The notes below the pieces were generated by a model. It searched no databases, had not been told where the DNA came from, and saw only the letters and a list, made by a program, of their open reading frames with translations. A stretch of 64,000 nt of DNA from Collinsella aerofaciens. GTDB lineage: Bacteria > Actinomycetota > Coriobacteriia > Coriobacteriales > Coriobacteriaceae. The stretch spans positions 84,967-148,966 of the forward strand of contig NZ_SPFY01000003.1 in the NCBI RefSeq assembly GCF_005844325.1, written 5' to 3'. The translations under genes and the position numbers were made by a program. Numbering within the stretch: the first letter of the stretch is position 1; every line of letters begins with the position of its first letter. This document shows positions 8,350 through 16,878 of this stretch, piece after piece.

Positions 8350-8386
8350 GCAACTATATTCTAGTTGCAATTTCAGTTCGATGCAA
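8350..8386 (-). promoter_or_regulatory. hicAB promoter with palindromic operator
   Basis: On the minus strand TTGCAT (8381-8386) and TAGAAT (8358-8363) are separated by 17 bp. The perfect inverted repeat GCAACTA-N5-TAGTTGC (8350-8368) covers the -10 box, a natural site for HicB autorepression. Confidence 0.72.
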
Positions 8387-8430
8387 GCACCTCTACTATA
8401 GAACATGTGTGCGTATAGAACAAATGTTCG

Positions 8431-8475
8431 AACTACCACGAAGGGCGCCTGTGAACTGCGCCCTTCGTGGTAGTT
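8431..8475. terminator. Strong hairpin terminator between hicAB and the M16 peptidase gene
   Basis: A perfect 18-bp stem (8431-8448 with 8458-8475) with a 9-base loop. It lies just downstream of the M16 stop on the minus strand; T-richness is modest on both sides. Confidence 0.7.
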
Positions 8476-8489
8476 TTGCTTGCCGTGCC

Positions 8490-11400
8490 TTAGCCCAGCA
8501 GGTCGATGACGTTGAAGCCGGCGTTGCTCTTGGCGATGACGTCGCGGCCGCCAAAGACGCAGGTGGGTGACTCGGCTGCGATGCGCGTTACGTCGGCGCC
8601 GAGCGAGCGAAGCTCACCGGGCGTGGCGGCGAGCATCTGGGCGCGGCGCTCCTCGCGCGCATGCGGATCGAGCCCGGCCAGGTAGGTCGTGTTGCGGCGC
8701 TTGGTGAGCGCGTACGGCTTCACCGGCGCGTCCATGCCGCTCACGCAGCTCACGATAAAGCCCTCAAAGGCGGCCTCGTCGGGATCAAAGCTGCCGAGCC
8801 ATTCGCCCGCGCGCGCCACGCGCTCAATCGAGGGGTCGATTGCCGGGTCGCGGTAGGTGTAGAACGCCGCCTGACGCTCGCCGGCCGCGCGGAATCCGCA
8901 GCCGTACGCGCCGCCCTTAACGCGGATCTCGTTCCACAGATAGTCGTAGGAGAGCGCGTTGGCGGCAACCGCCCAGGCGCCCGTCACGTCGATGCCCAAG
9001 CGACGCGGGTCGCACGCGCTTGCCGCAAAACAGATGTCGCTGGGGATGACAAAGGCCTCGTGGCGGTCGCACGGCGTCGGCACCACGAGCGCGTTGCGGC
9101 CGGCATCGGCGCCGTCGCCAGCGCCCAGCTCCAGGTCGCCCGCGGCGGCCCAGTATGCGTTAAAGTCCTCGTCGCTGCCGGTAAAGCTCGCCAGGCAGCC
9201 ATCGGCCACAAAGATGCGGCCTGCCAGCTCGGCAAGCTTGGTACGCAACCCGTTCACGCGCTCGTCAAAGTGGTCGAGCAGGTCGCGCAGGAACAGATAG
9301 AAGTCCACGCCCGAAAGCTGCTCGCGCACCACGGCCGAAGGCGAGCTGTAGCTCATCGCGCGACCGAGCGCCGCCGAGTGGCCGTTGTTGATAAAGCCCT
9401 GCTCAAGCCCAATGCGAATCTGTGTGAGCACGTCGCGCACGCGGTCGGCGTCGGCATCTGCCAAAAGCGTGCTCGACCATACCTCGCGCGGCAGACTCGC
9501 CAGCGCATCGATCTTCTCGGACAGGGCGCCGGCGCTCACCAGCAGGTAGGGGCGCACGCCGTCCACTTCGGGCTGCGTCATGACCTCGGTCGTAAAGCTC
9601 AAAAAGCCGAGCTTGCCAGCGAGCAAGTTGTCGAGTTCCTCGGCCGAGTGCTCGCGCGTGGGCAGCTGCTTAAGCAGGCGGCAGAGCAGTGTCACATAGG
9701 GCAGGTCCTCAAACGCGACGCAGTTCAGGTCGAAATACTGCATGGCGTAGGCCAGACGGTTGGTGGGGATGCCGTGGCGCAGGCAGGGGATGGGCACGGT
9801 CGTGTCCACGATCAGTGGCGGCTCGGGGCGCGCCTCGCCAATGTCGGACACGCGCAGGCGCGGCAGCGTGGCCTTGGCCTCGGGTGTGTCTTCCGCCTCC
9901 TGCGCGGCACGCAGCGCGGCCGTGCGCTCGACCACGTCGGTCAGCTCGGCATCGGTCATGGCATCGCGCTTGGCTGCCAGCTCGGCGGCCTCGGCACCCT
10001 CCGAACCCTCGGCGGCGTCCACCGGCACCAGCTCGACCAGTGCCATGTGGTCGTTTTCCAGCACCAGCTCGCGCAGCAGGTCCTCAAAATAGCTGCCGTC
10101 CAGCTCGCTACGCAGCTCCTCGTACACCGGGCCGTACTTGAGCGCCAGCGTCGCGGCGTCGTCATCGTAGAGCCAGGTGCTCAGCGCGTCGCACGCAATG
10201 GCCACGCCGTCGGCGATGCCATAGTCACGCTGGCGCAGGTCGTACTCGTTGCTGCTGATGATGGCTTCCAGACGCTCGCGCGGAACTCCGTGCTCGCACA
10301 GGTCGCGGCAGGCGTCCTGGAACACGCGACGCAGCTCGCGCGCCACACCGGGCTGTGCGTTTTGCAGCATGATGAGCTCGTAGGGCTGCAGGCTCTCGGC
10401 CGCGGTGTAGCTCACCACGTTGCCGCCCAGGCCGGCGGCCAGAATGGCCTTCTTAACCGGCGCTTCGTTGGAGCCCAGCAGCGCCTCGAACAGGATATCC
10501 GCCGCGATCGTGCGCTTGCGGTCGAGCGCGCTGCCCAGCACAAGGCCCAGGCCCACCAGGGCGTTCTCGGGTGTGGTGGCCATCTCGATGCGCTTGTACT
10601 CGCAGGTCACGGGCGCCTGCGCGTCCAACGGATTGGGCGCCAGCGTGGACGGGTCCTCGCCGGCGGCAACGGCAGCGTCCATGCGGCGGCTCGCGGCACT
10701 CGGCTGCGACAGATAGCGCTCGTCCAAAAAGGCCAGTGCGCGGTCCACGTCCAGGTCGCCGTAGAGCGTGATGTAGGAGTTGGAGGGATTGTAGTGTCGC
10801 GCGTGCGTGTCCAGGAACTGCTCGTAGGTGAGCGCGGGAATCGCGCGCGGGTCGCCGCCGCTCTCGTGCGCATAGGCGGTGTCGGGATAGAGCGCGGCGT
10901 TGACGGCATCGTCCAGCACGCTCATGGGATCGGACAGCGCGCCCTTCATCTCGTTGAACACCACGCCGTTATAACGCAGCGTGCCCTCGTGCAGGCTCGC
11001 GGCGCTGCTGTCGCCGTCGCCCTCCGGCAGGTCCAGTTCGTAGTGCCAGCCCTCCTGCTCAAAAATGGTGGGCTTGGTATAGATGGCCGGGTTGAACACC
11101 GCGTCCAGGTACACGTCCATCAGGTTGTACAGATCCTGCTCGTTGGTGGTGGCAACGGGGTAGATGGTCTTGTCGGGGTAGGTCATGGCGTTGAGGAACG
11201 TCTGCATGGAGCTCTTGATCAGGTCGACAAACGGCTCCTTGACGGGAAACTTGGCCGATCCGCACAGCACCGAGTGCTCAAGAATATGGAACACGCCGGT
11301 GGAATCGGCCGGCGGCGTCTTAAAGCCAATGGCAAAGGCCTTGTTTTCGTCGTCGCACGCCAGGTACAGCAGACGAGCGCCCGAGGCAGTGTGTCGCAGC

Positions 11401-11525
11401 ACGTAAGCGTCCGAGTCGAGCTCGGGCACGGTCTCGCGGCGCTCGACGGCAAAGCCGTGGCAGGTAGTGCCGGGCACCAGCAGTGCAGCGGCTGCGGCGC
11501 GCGGGTCGGTTGAGGTGGTGGGCAT
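8490..11525 (-). CDS. M16-family zinc metallopeptidase (insulinase / presequence protease-like)
   Basis: A 1011-residue peptidase of the M16C (PreP/falcilysin-like) type. The inverted zinc motif HILEH is at residues 80-84, followed by the expected downstream acidic segment (VVFNEMKGALSDP) that supplies the third zinc ligand. The four-domain clamshell length (~1000 residues) fits. No signal peptide is seen, so it probably degrades peptides in the cytoplasm. The start at 11525 is supported by AAGGAGA; the longer open frame runs into an inverted-repeat region and is rejected. The upstream region is a 600-bp noncoding stretch shared with the next gene. Confidence 0.93.
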   Translation of the reverse strand: MPTTSTDPRAAAAALLVPGTTCHGFAVERRETVPELDSDAYVLRHTASGARLLYLACDDENKAFAIGFKTPPADSTGVFHILEHSVLCGSAKFPVKEPFVDLIKSSMQTFLNAMTYPDKTIYPVATTNEQDLYNLMDVYLDAVFNPAIYTKPTIFEQEGWHYELDLPEGDGDSSAASLHEGTLRYNGVVFNEMKGALSDPMSVLDDAVNAALYPDTAYAHESGGDPRAIPALTYEQFLDTHARHYNPSNSYITLYGDLDVDRALAFLDERYLSQPSAASRRMDAAVAAGEDPSTLAPNPLDAQAPVTCEYKRIEMATTPENALVGLGLVLGSALDRKRTIAADILFEALLGSNEAPVKKAILAAGLGGNVVSYTAAESLQPYELIMLQNAQPGVARELRRVFQDACRDLCEHGVPRERLEAIISSNEYDLRQRDYGIADGVAIACDALSTWLYDDDAATLALKYGPVYEELRSELDGSYFEDLLRELVLENDHMALVELVPVDAAEGSEGAEAAELAAKRDAMTDAELTDVVERTAALRAAQEAEDTPEAKATLPRLRVSDIGEARPEPPLIVDTTVPIPCLRHGIPTNRLAYAMQYFDLNCVAFEDLPYVTLLCRLLKQLPTREHSAEELDNLLAGKLGFLSFTTEVMTQPEVDGVRPYLLVSAGALSEKIDALASLPREVWSSTLLADADADRVRDVLTQIRIGLEQGFINNGHSAALGRAMSYSSPSAVVREQLSGVDFYLFLRDLLDHFDERVNGLRTKLAELAGRIFVADGCLASFTGSDEDFNAYWAAAGDLELGAGDGADAGRNALVVPTPCDRHEAFVIPSDICFAASACDPRRLGIDVTGAWAVAANALSYDYLWNEIRVKGGAYGCGFRAAGERQAAFYTYRDPAIDPSIERVARAGEWLGSFDPDEAAFEGFIVSCVSGMDAPVKPYALTKRRNTTYLAGLDPHAREERRAQMLAATPGELRSLGADVTRIAAESPTCVFGGRDVIAKSNAGFNVIDLLG

Positions 11526-11688
11526 ATGCAGTCTCCTTTGACGCCCCAGCGGGGGCGAATCGAGTCGAATCCTCGAGAGTATACCCATATGGGGCCGCGA
11601 CCCTGCGGCGAACTGGAGACGATGCCAGCGGATTGGGCGAAGGGCTCGCGTGCCCGCCGCACGAGCGTGGAAAATTGGACACTCGCCA

Positions 11689-11839
11689 AACGAGAGTGGA
11701 TATTCGGACGGACGAGCGAGGATTTCCGGATACCTATCGAACGAGAGTGGATATTTGGACGGAATTTGCCGCAAAAGCCCCAAAAACCGTCCAAATATCC
11801 ACTCTCGATATCCGACCGTCCGAAAATCCTCGCTCGTCC
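11689..11839. repeat. Long imperfect inverted repeat with three CGAGAGTGGATATTYGGACGG units
   Basis: Arms at 11710-11762 and 11787-11839 (53 bases each) match over the outer ~20 and the inner ~21 bases with a divergent middle. The 21-bp unit CGAGAGTGGATATT[C/T]GGACGG occurs twice directly (from about 11690 and 11742) and once inverted (11787-11807, with the terminal bases shared). The rest of 11526-11688 shows nothing recognisable. The repeat opens spurious frames on both strands. Confidence 0.65.
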
Positions 11840-11965
11840 ATCACTCGCGTATCTCTCGTCCCTCATTCGTCTCTAATATGAGAGATGACAGGAAGATGAG
11901 AGAAAAATATGAGAGATAACTGAGCAGCAAAGAGACAGGCAATCATGGTATTGTCTCAATACCAA

Positions 11966-11993
11966 TTGTTCTACCAGCAAAAATATGTATAAA
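11966..11993 (+). promoter_or_regulatory. Candidate promoter of the AlbA_2 gene
   Basis: TTGTTC (11966-11971), a 16-bp spacer and TATAAA (11988-11993) sit in an AT-rich stretch just upstream of the palindrome at 12016-12071. Confidence 0.5.
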
Positions 11994-12015
11994 TGAAGCA
12001 AATGGTAGACATTCC

Positions 12016-12071
12016 ATCTCTCATCTATCTCTCTATCTCTAAGCCGAGAGATAGAGAGATAGATGAGAGAT
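12016..12071 (+). promoter_or_regulatory. 25-bp perfect palindrome built from GAGAGAT units in the AlbA_2 gene leader
   Basis: Bases 12016-12040 and 12047-12071 are perfect reverse complements with a 6-base centre (AAGCCG). The 14-mer GAGAGATAACTGAG occurs on both sides of the promoter, at 11911-11924 and 12078-12091. Further GAGAGAT or close variants lie at about 11879 and 12064. It may be an operator array for the encoded winged-helix protein or an RNA hairpin in the leader. Confidence 0.6.
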
Positions 12072-12148
12072 AATTTCGAGAGATAACTGAGAGACGAGGG
12101 AAATCTATCCGCGGCATTCTCCGCAGGACCGAGCGAAAGGACGTGCAG

Positions 12149-13615
12149 ATGAACGAAAACGAGCTGACCGGTCTGCTTGAGTCTTTAAGGCGTATGGGCT
12201 CGGATGATCTTAACGTCGAAGTGAAGGAGAGCGCCACGACGCTTTCCCGCGATGTGTGGGAAACGGTGAGCGCATTCGCGAACACTGCCGGCGGAATCAT
12301 CGTGCTCGGAGTGAGTGAGCGCGCAGGTTTTGTCCCGGTTGAGAACTTCGAGACCGAGAAAGTGCTCAACCAATTTGTGTCAGGCATGGGTGATGCGGGC
12401 GGTCGAGGAAAGCTGGCCAATCCGCCTAAATACACGATCGAGCGAGTGGAGCTTCAGGACGTCATCGTTCTCGTCATTACGATTGAGGAGCTCGATCCGT
12501 CGAGCAAGCCCTGCTATGTCATAGAGCGGGGCGCCCAGGGCGGCAGCTACAAGCGCATCGATGACAAAGATGTGCCGCTTTCATCGACCGAGGTGCTCGC
12601 ATTGGCGTCATACGGTCGAGCGACTCCGAGCGATCGGGACGCGGTGGCGGGTGCGGGCGCGGACAATCTCGACGAGACGCTGGTCGACCGTACGATAGAT
12701 CGGGCTTTCTCGTTGACGCCCCGGGCAATGCGCGGCGCGCCGGACAAACAAACGAAGCTGGAGCGCCTAAATATCCTTGATTCCCAGGGCAATGTCACCA
12801 AGGCTGGACTCCTAGTTGTGGGCACCTACCCTCAGCAGTTCTATCCCAAGCTCTTCATTGACGTGGCTGTCCATGCGGGAACTCAGAAGGGCATGGCGGG
12901 GTCGCTGAGGTTCATGGACCGCACAATCTGTGAGGGAACGTTGGGCGAGATGATCTCGGATGCCGTCGCAGCCGTCGCCAAGAATTTGCGGCGAACCTCG
13001 ACCGTCCAAGGCGTCTCGCGTGTCGACTCGCTTGAGATTCCCGAGGAGGTTCTGCGCGAGGCAATCGCCAACGCCGTAATCCATCGAGAATACGGGGATC
13101 GGTTCTGTGGACAATCGATTGCCGTCGACGTCTTTGATGATCGTGTCGAGGTGACAAATCCTGGCGGCCTTTACGGGGGAAAGACTCGCGAGAACTTGTT
13201 TGACGGCAGCTCCCGATGCCGTAACGCGACGCTTGTGAAGCTCATGTCGATTGTCCCGCTGCCGGATGGCGCAGGTTCGCCGGCTGAGGGCAATGGCTCG
13301 GGCATCCCGATGATGATCGATGCCATGCGCGCGCATGGTCTGGCCGGGCCCCTGTTCTGCCCGGGATTCGATCGGTTCAAGGTCGTACTTTACCGTTCAA
13401 AGATCGAGCCGGTCGATCATGGCGGGGGCTTAATTGTGACGGCACTCAAACACTACGGCGAGCTGGGGACGCGCGAGCTGGCAGAGCACACAGGGCTCAC
13501 AATTTCCCAGGTTAGGTCGCGCGTCAACGCGCTCATTGCTCAAGGCGAGCTTGAGCCCACGGCGCCGGCGACGAGCCGCAACCGCAAGTATCGACTGTCG
13601 GAGCGCGTGGGATAG
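12149..13615 (+). CDS. AlbA_2 / divergent ATPase-like / winged-helix protein (Schlafen AlbA_2 family regulator)
   Basis: A 488-residue protein of the COG2865 type. An N-terminal AlbA_2 domain (NVEVKESATTLSRDVWETVSAFANTAGG, residues ~18-45) is followed by a GHKL-like putative ATP-binding region (EVLREAIANAVIHREYGD, VEVTNPGGLYGG, GNGSGIPMM) and a C-terminal winged helix (LGTRELAEHTGLTISQVRSRV). Such proteins are common in gut bacteria and are thought to be regulators; some AlbA_2/Schlafen proteins act as RNases or defence factors. Function here is unknown. The ATG at 12149 follows AAAGGA; a GTG lies 6 bases upstream. The strongly palindromic leader suggests autoregulation. It begins an accessory cluster ending at tRNA-Val. 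Confidence 0.85.
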   Translation: MNENELTGLLESLRRMGSDDLNVEVKESATTLSRDVWETVSAFANTAGGIIVLGVSERAGFVPVENFETEKVLNQFVSGMGDAGGRGKLANPPKYTIERVELQDVIVLVITIEELDPSSKPCYVIERGAQGGSYKRIDDKDVPLSSTEVLALASYGRATPSDRDAVAGAGADNLDETLVDRTIDRAFSLTPRAMRGAPDKQTKLERLNILDSQGNVTKAGLLVVGTYPQQFYPKLFIDVAVHAGTQKGMAGSLRFMDRTICEGTLGEMISDAVAAVAKNLRRTSTVQGVSRVDSLEIPEEVLREAIANAVIHREYGDRFCGQSIAVDVFDDRVEVTNPGGLYGGKTRENLFDGSSRCRNATLVKLMSIVPLPDGAGSPAEGNGSGIPMMIDAMRAHGLAGPLFCPGFDRFKVVLYRSKIEPVDHGGGLIVTALKHYGELGTRELAEHTGLTISQVRSRVNALIAQGELEPTAPATSRNRKYRLSERVG

Positions 13616-13715
13616 ATGCGTTAGTGGACGAGGCGACCCAATAATCGACCCTCGATTGGCGTCCATTAAGGTAAAGCGGTTGTTGCCCAGTCGACGGTGA
13701 TGCTAAAGACTCGGC

Positions 13716-14207
13716 TTACGCCGGCATGGCCCCGAACCCGTCTATCAGGAACAGCCTAAGAACCAGCTTGATGACATTTCCCGGTTTGACTTCTGCCGCG
13801 TCAAAGACGTGGCGCTCGGCGAGCTCGCTGCAGTATGCATAGATGTCGCGGATAAGGTCCGCGCCCGAGAGCGTAAACATGTAGCCTGCGTCCGAAAGCG
13901 CATTGGGCGCGGCAGGCAACTTGGCCATGTGGCAGAACGTTTGCAGGTCGGGCGCCATAACGTTCTGGTAGTCGAGGTGGCCGTTGGCATCCTGCGCGGC
14001 AACCTCCAATTGGCGCACAAAATCCAGCGCCGCCGCTAACACAAAGCTCGGCGTAGGCGCATTGACGTCCTGAGTGGTCGCCACAAGCCTGCCCGCCGCC
14101 TGCGTGACAAGCCAAGCGACCTCGCGCTGGCAACGCACAGCCTTGCGCGTAACCGGCTTGATGGACGAAGAAGAAACGCTTCCCTTAGGCGGATTCGAAA
14201 CAGCCAC
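13716..14207 (-). CDS. Hypothetical protein, 163 residues
   Basis: I do not recognise this family. The predicted product is largely helical, begins with a Ser/Lys-rich tail (SVSSSSIKPVTRKAVRC) and contains DFVRQLEVAAQDANGHLDY and GADLIRDIYAYCSELAERHVF. No signal peptide, membrane segment or metal motif is seen. The GTG start at 14207 has GGGAGGT a few bases upstream. It is antisense to its neighbours and sits alone between the AlbA_2 gene and the HNH endonuclease. Coding potential is supported by the length, the ribosome site and high third-position GC, but no function is proposed. Confidence 0.7.
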   Translation of the reverse strand: MAVSNPPKGSVSSSSIKPVTRKAVRCQREVAWLVTQAAGRLVATTQDVNAPTPSFVLAAALDFVRQLEVAAQDANGHLDYQNVMAPDLQTFCHMAKLPAAPNALSDAGYMFTLSGADLIRDIYAYCSELAERHVFDAAEVKPGNVIKLVLRLFLIDGFGAMPA

Positions 14208-14422
14208 AAGAACCTCCCATGAACGACCCGGCCCAACAAGCCCGGATGAAACACGTGCTACATCAGTATACAGGGAAGTGGGGTAGCGGGGTACAAGCGC
14301 GCCAGCGGCAAACCGAGAGCATCAACGATGTGCCGATCGCGGAATGAGATCTCGTAATAATTGACTCTCGGCCATATTATTGAGGGGCATGACTCGCGTT
14401 CGTATGGTTGTAGGTGCTGGCG

Positions 14423-15505
14423 ATGAACGACATTGACCTTGCTGTTCCGTTGATGGATGGACCAAGCTATGACCGCGCCTGCAGTCTCGTGCCTTCCGAA
14501 TACGTTGAGGCATGGGAGTGGTTTCTGGGTGAGGAACAGCGCGGCGGCGTTTGGACCAGCCTTCCGCACCACACCAAGGAAGATAGTCCTCAGTATCAGT
14601 ACCGTTTGAGAATTGGCTCGGACTTCTTTCCCGTAACGCGGGATTCAGGGATCTTCTGGCCGGGCCAGGATCGGGTGAAGCAAGATCCCAATAAGATCTT
14701 TGCGCTTTCGGTCCATAACTCTAAAAAGAGCTTCTACACCGATGTGCCTCCGCTCTATTTGGATGACGGTACGTGGGTCATTAAGTATTCGGTCCAAGCG
14801 CCAGGAGCCGTTGGTTCTCGAGACCAGAATTACAACCGTAAAATGCTCAACTGCATGGAATGTGGCGTCCCAGTCGGAGTCATATTTGCAACCGAGGTGG
14901 GCTATAAGGTGCTCGGCCTTGCGTTTGTTGAGCGGTTCGAGCCCGAAAATGGATGGTTTGTTCTGCACGGTCCTGTTCATAAAGGCGGACCGGACCCTCG
15001 TTTTGCGCCCGACATGAGTTATCTGAAGCACATACCCGTCGATATTGAGTTTGCCGGACAGGGTGCGACCGACGACGAAAAGGTCCGCTATGCGTTAAGG
15101 CGCGAGCGATTGGGGCAGCAATGGTTCCGCAAGCAGCTCGTTGCCGCCTATGATGGCCGTTGCGCGGTGTCGGACTGCGGCGTCAGTGAAGCTCTGGAGG
15201 CTGCACATATCGAGAATTACTCGGGACCCAAATCGCAGGTTGCCAGCAACGGTATTCTGCTTCGGCGCGATCTTCATTCCCTATTTGATGCTCACCTGAT
15301 TTCGTTTGAGCCTGTTTGCGGCGAATATCGGCTGTGCGGATCGTACCTGCTGGATAAGACCGACTACGCTTCCTTTGCGGGTGCGACGCTAAGGCAGCCG
15401 GATGAGCGTCAGTGGCGACCCGATACGGTGTTTCTTGAGGCCCATCGCATTGAGTTCGATCGCTCGGAAAAGAAGCGTGAAAAGGCGGGGCTTCTGCCGT
15501 ATTAG
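14423..15505 (+). CDS. HNH endonuclease (COG3440-type predicted restriction endonuclease)
   Basis: A ~360-residue protein. The C-terminal third is an HNH nuclease: FRKQLVAAYDGRCAVSDC, EAAHI, then SNGILLRRDLHSLFDAHLI, with His, Asn and His in the usual spacing. The N-terminal ~220 residues (YQYRLRIGSDFF, ALSVHNSKKSFYTDVPPL, VGVIFAT, VLGLAFVERFE) look like a separate DNA- or modification-recognition module that I cannot name. Proteins with this layout include modification-dependent restriction enzymes. No methyltransferase is nearby, which fits a type IV-like role, but that is inference. The start at 14423 is chosen over a GTG at 14414. The following zinc-ribbon gene is 120 bp downstream. Confidence 0.83.
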   Translation: MNDIDLAVPLMDGPSYDRACSLVPSEYVEAWEWFLGEEQRGGVWTSLPHHTKEDSPQYQYRLRIGSDFFPVTRDSGIFWPGQDRVKQDPNKIFALSVHNSKKSFYTDVPPLYLDDGTWVIKYSVQAPGAVGSRDQNYNRKMLNCMECGVPVGVIFATEVGYKVLGLAFVERFEPENGWFVLHGPVHKGGPDPRFAPDMSYLKHIPVDIEFAGQGATDDEKVRYALRRERLGQQWFRKQLVAAYDGRCAVSDCGVSEALEAAHIENYSGPKSQVASNGILLRRDLHSLFDAHLISFEPVCGEYRLCGSYLLDKTDYASFAGATLRQPDERQWRPDTVFLEAHRIEFDRSEKKREKAGLLPY

Positions 15506-15627
15506 CGTATTTGGCTTTGGCATTCTTTGACGATCGTGTTGTTTGATCGGATCGCGTGGCGATGCAATCTCGCGCACGCCCGCCGGTGCATGCTCTTCCT
15601 GATTTGTATAGCGAGAGGGGAGCGTAT

Positions 15628-15912
15628 ATGAGCTGGCGAGGCGATATTGCGATGGGGAAGTACGGAAAACTGCCGTGTGCCCTTATAGACAACAATATGT
15701 TTCCGAGCGTAGAGGTTGATTGCGCGTCGTTTGTCGTCACCTGCCCTTGCTGCGGCTCGCAAATACCGTGTCTCGACATTCGGTTTATCGATGCGCGCGA
15801 CAGACTCAGCGACGAAGTGAGAAAACGGACAGGCGTTCATATGCCGGTGTATCCGGAGAAATGCCCTGTTTGTGGCCTCGATATCGTGTACGACGCCGGC
15901 GACGAGGGATAG
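15628..15912 (+). CDS. Small zinc-ribbon protein, 94 residues
   Basis: A 94-residue protein with two Cys pairs, CPCCGSQIPC and CPVCGLD, spaced like a zinc ribbon. The start at 15628 (MSWRGDIAMGKYGK) follows GAGAGGGGAG; a longer frame reaches 15556 without a ribosome site. No catalytic domain is seen. It lies between the HNH endonuclease and, convergently, a DUF5710 protein that also carries Cys pairs. It may be a nucleic-acid-binding accessory protein, but the evidence is only the Cys motif and neighbourhood. Confidence 0.65.
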   Translation: MSWRGDIAMGKYGKLPCALIDNNMFPSVEVDCASFVVTCPCCGSQIPCLDIRFIDARDRLSDEVRKRTGVHMPVYPEKCPVCGLDIVYDAGDEG

Positions 15913-15949
15913 GTGATGCGGAGGAGTTGGCTGTGAGTGTCTTTTGCCT

Positions 15950-16636
15950 CTACAAATAAATCCCCTCACCGAGTTGCTTGTGGAACTCGGCGTGATGGTC
16001 GCGTGCCCAGGTAAAGAGCGCCTGGTCAAAGTCGGTACGCGTGACCGGGACGCCAAAGACGCCGGCAACTTCGACGCGTATAAACTCCAGTGCCGGCAGC
16101 TTGTTGATGGCAGTGAGGGCAAACGGGGACGAGGGCTCCTCGAACAGATAGCGGCTGCCTTGCAGCGCGTCGCAACTGGTGCACGTGTTGCCGAGCGACG
16201 GGGCTTTGGAGGCTCGCGCGCCTACGGGCTTGTAGCCGCAGCGCTTATGAAGGTAGTCGCGGATCTCGCCCGGTACGCAGCCAAGAGCGGGCACGATGGC
16301 GAGTGCGTTGGCGTTGGCCGTGTCGATGGCAATGTGCCCGGCTTCGTTGGGCGCGTGCGCGATGGCGATGCTCTCGTCGTTATCGGCTCGATAGGGAATG
16401 CCGAAGGCCGCGACCGAGGTTTCTTTGTGACACTTCCAGCACTCGTGCTTGCCCAGTACTAGATATATATACGGTGCTGAGGGGTCGGATCGGTCAACAC
16501 CGGGCAGCCACTCGGCAAAGGGTTCGGGGTTGACGCCACTGGGCACATACCAGATCTTCTTGGTCCGGTCCCATTTGGCGCCCAGCGCCTTGGCTTCTTC
16601 TTTGTGTGAAAAGGGGACATCGAGCTCGGTGCGCAT
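15950..16636 (-). CDS. DUF5710 domain-containing protein
   Basis: A 228-residue protein beginning with the short DUF5710 module (ELDVPFSHKEEAKALGAKWDRTKKIWYVP pattern, given here only in outline: PFSHKEEAKALGAKWD), often found in plasmid or mobile-element DNA-processing proteins. The remainder has Cys pairs (CWKCH, CTSC) suggesting metal binding and no known catalytic motif. The start at 16636 is set by AAGGAG. It is convergent with the zinc-ribbon gene and lies about 240 bp from tRNA-Val, supporting the view of this stretch as accessory DNA. Function unknown. Confidence 0.78.
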   Translation of the reverse strand: MRTELDVPFSHKEEAKALGAKWDRTKKIWYVPSGVNPEPFAEWLPGVDRSDPSAPYIYLVLGKHECWKCHKETSVAAFGIPYRADNDESIAIAHAPNEAGHIAIDTANANALAIVPALGCVPGEIRDYLHKRCGYKPVGARASKAPSLGNTCTSCDALQGSRYLFEEPSSPFALTAINKLPALEFIRVEVAGVFGVPVTRTDFDQALFTWARDHHAEFHKQLGEGIYL

Positions 16637-16843
16637 GGTGGCTCCTTGGTGCTGCAGGTGTAAGTGGCTCAAGGATACCGCAGGGCGCAGACATCGCGGC
16701 GTTTTGCTGAGGAGTTGCGGCTTGGATGGGTTCGAGACGCGTTGGCCTCGGCCTCGGTGGCTATTGACGCGGTTTTGTGCATGGGCAGGGTGGTTGCTTG
16801 GGCGGTTGGAGCAGCCAGCGGATTTGGCGACATAAAACAAAAC

Positions 16844-16869
16844 AGCCCAGAGGACATAGCCTCTGAGCT
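16844..16869 (-). terminator. Terminator of tRNA-Val
   Basis: On the minus strand a 10-bp stem (16860-16869 with 16844-16853, one G.T pair) is followed by GTTTTGTTTT, 10 bases after the tRNA 3' end. Confidence 0.8.
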
Positions 16870-16878
16870 GCGAACATT

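Noticed and set aside
8661..11513. 950-codon plus-strand open frame opposite the M16 peptidase
   Set aside because: Antisense shadow caused by high third-position GC; the minus strand encodes a clear M16 peptidase with HILEH.
11526..11783. N-terminal extension of the M16 peptidase to 1097 residues
   Set aside because: The extension translates the inverted repeat; the ATG at 11525 has AAGGAGA and the normal family start.
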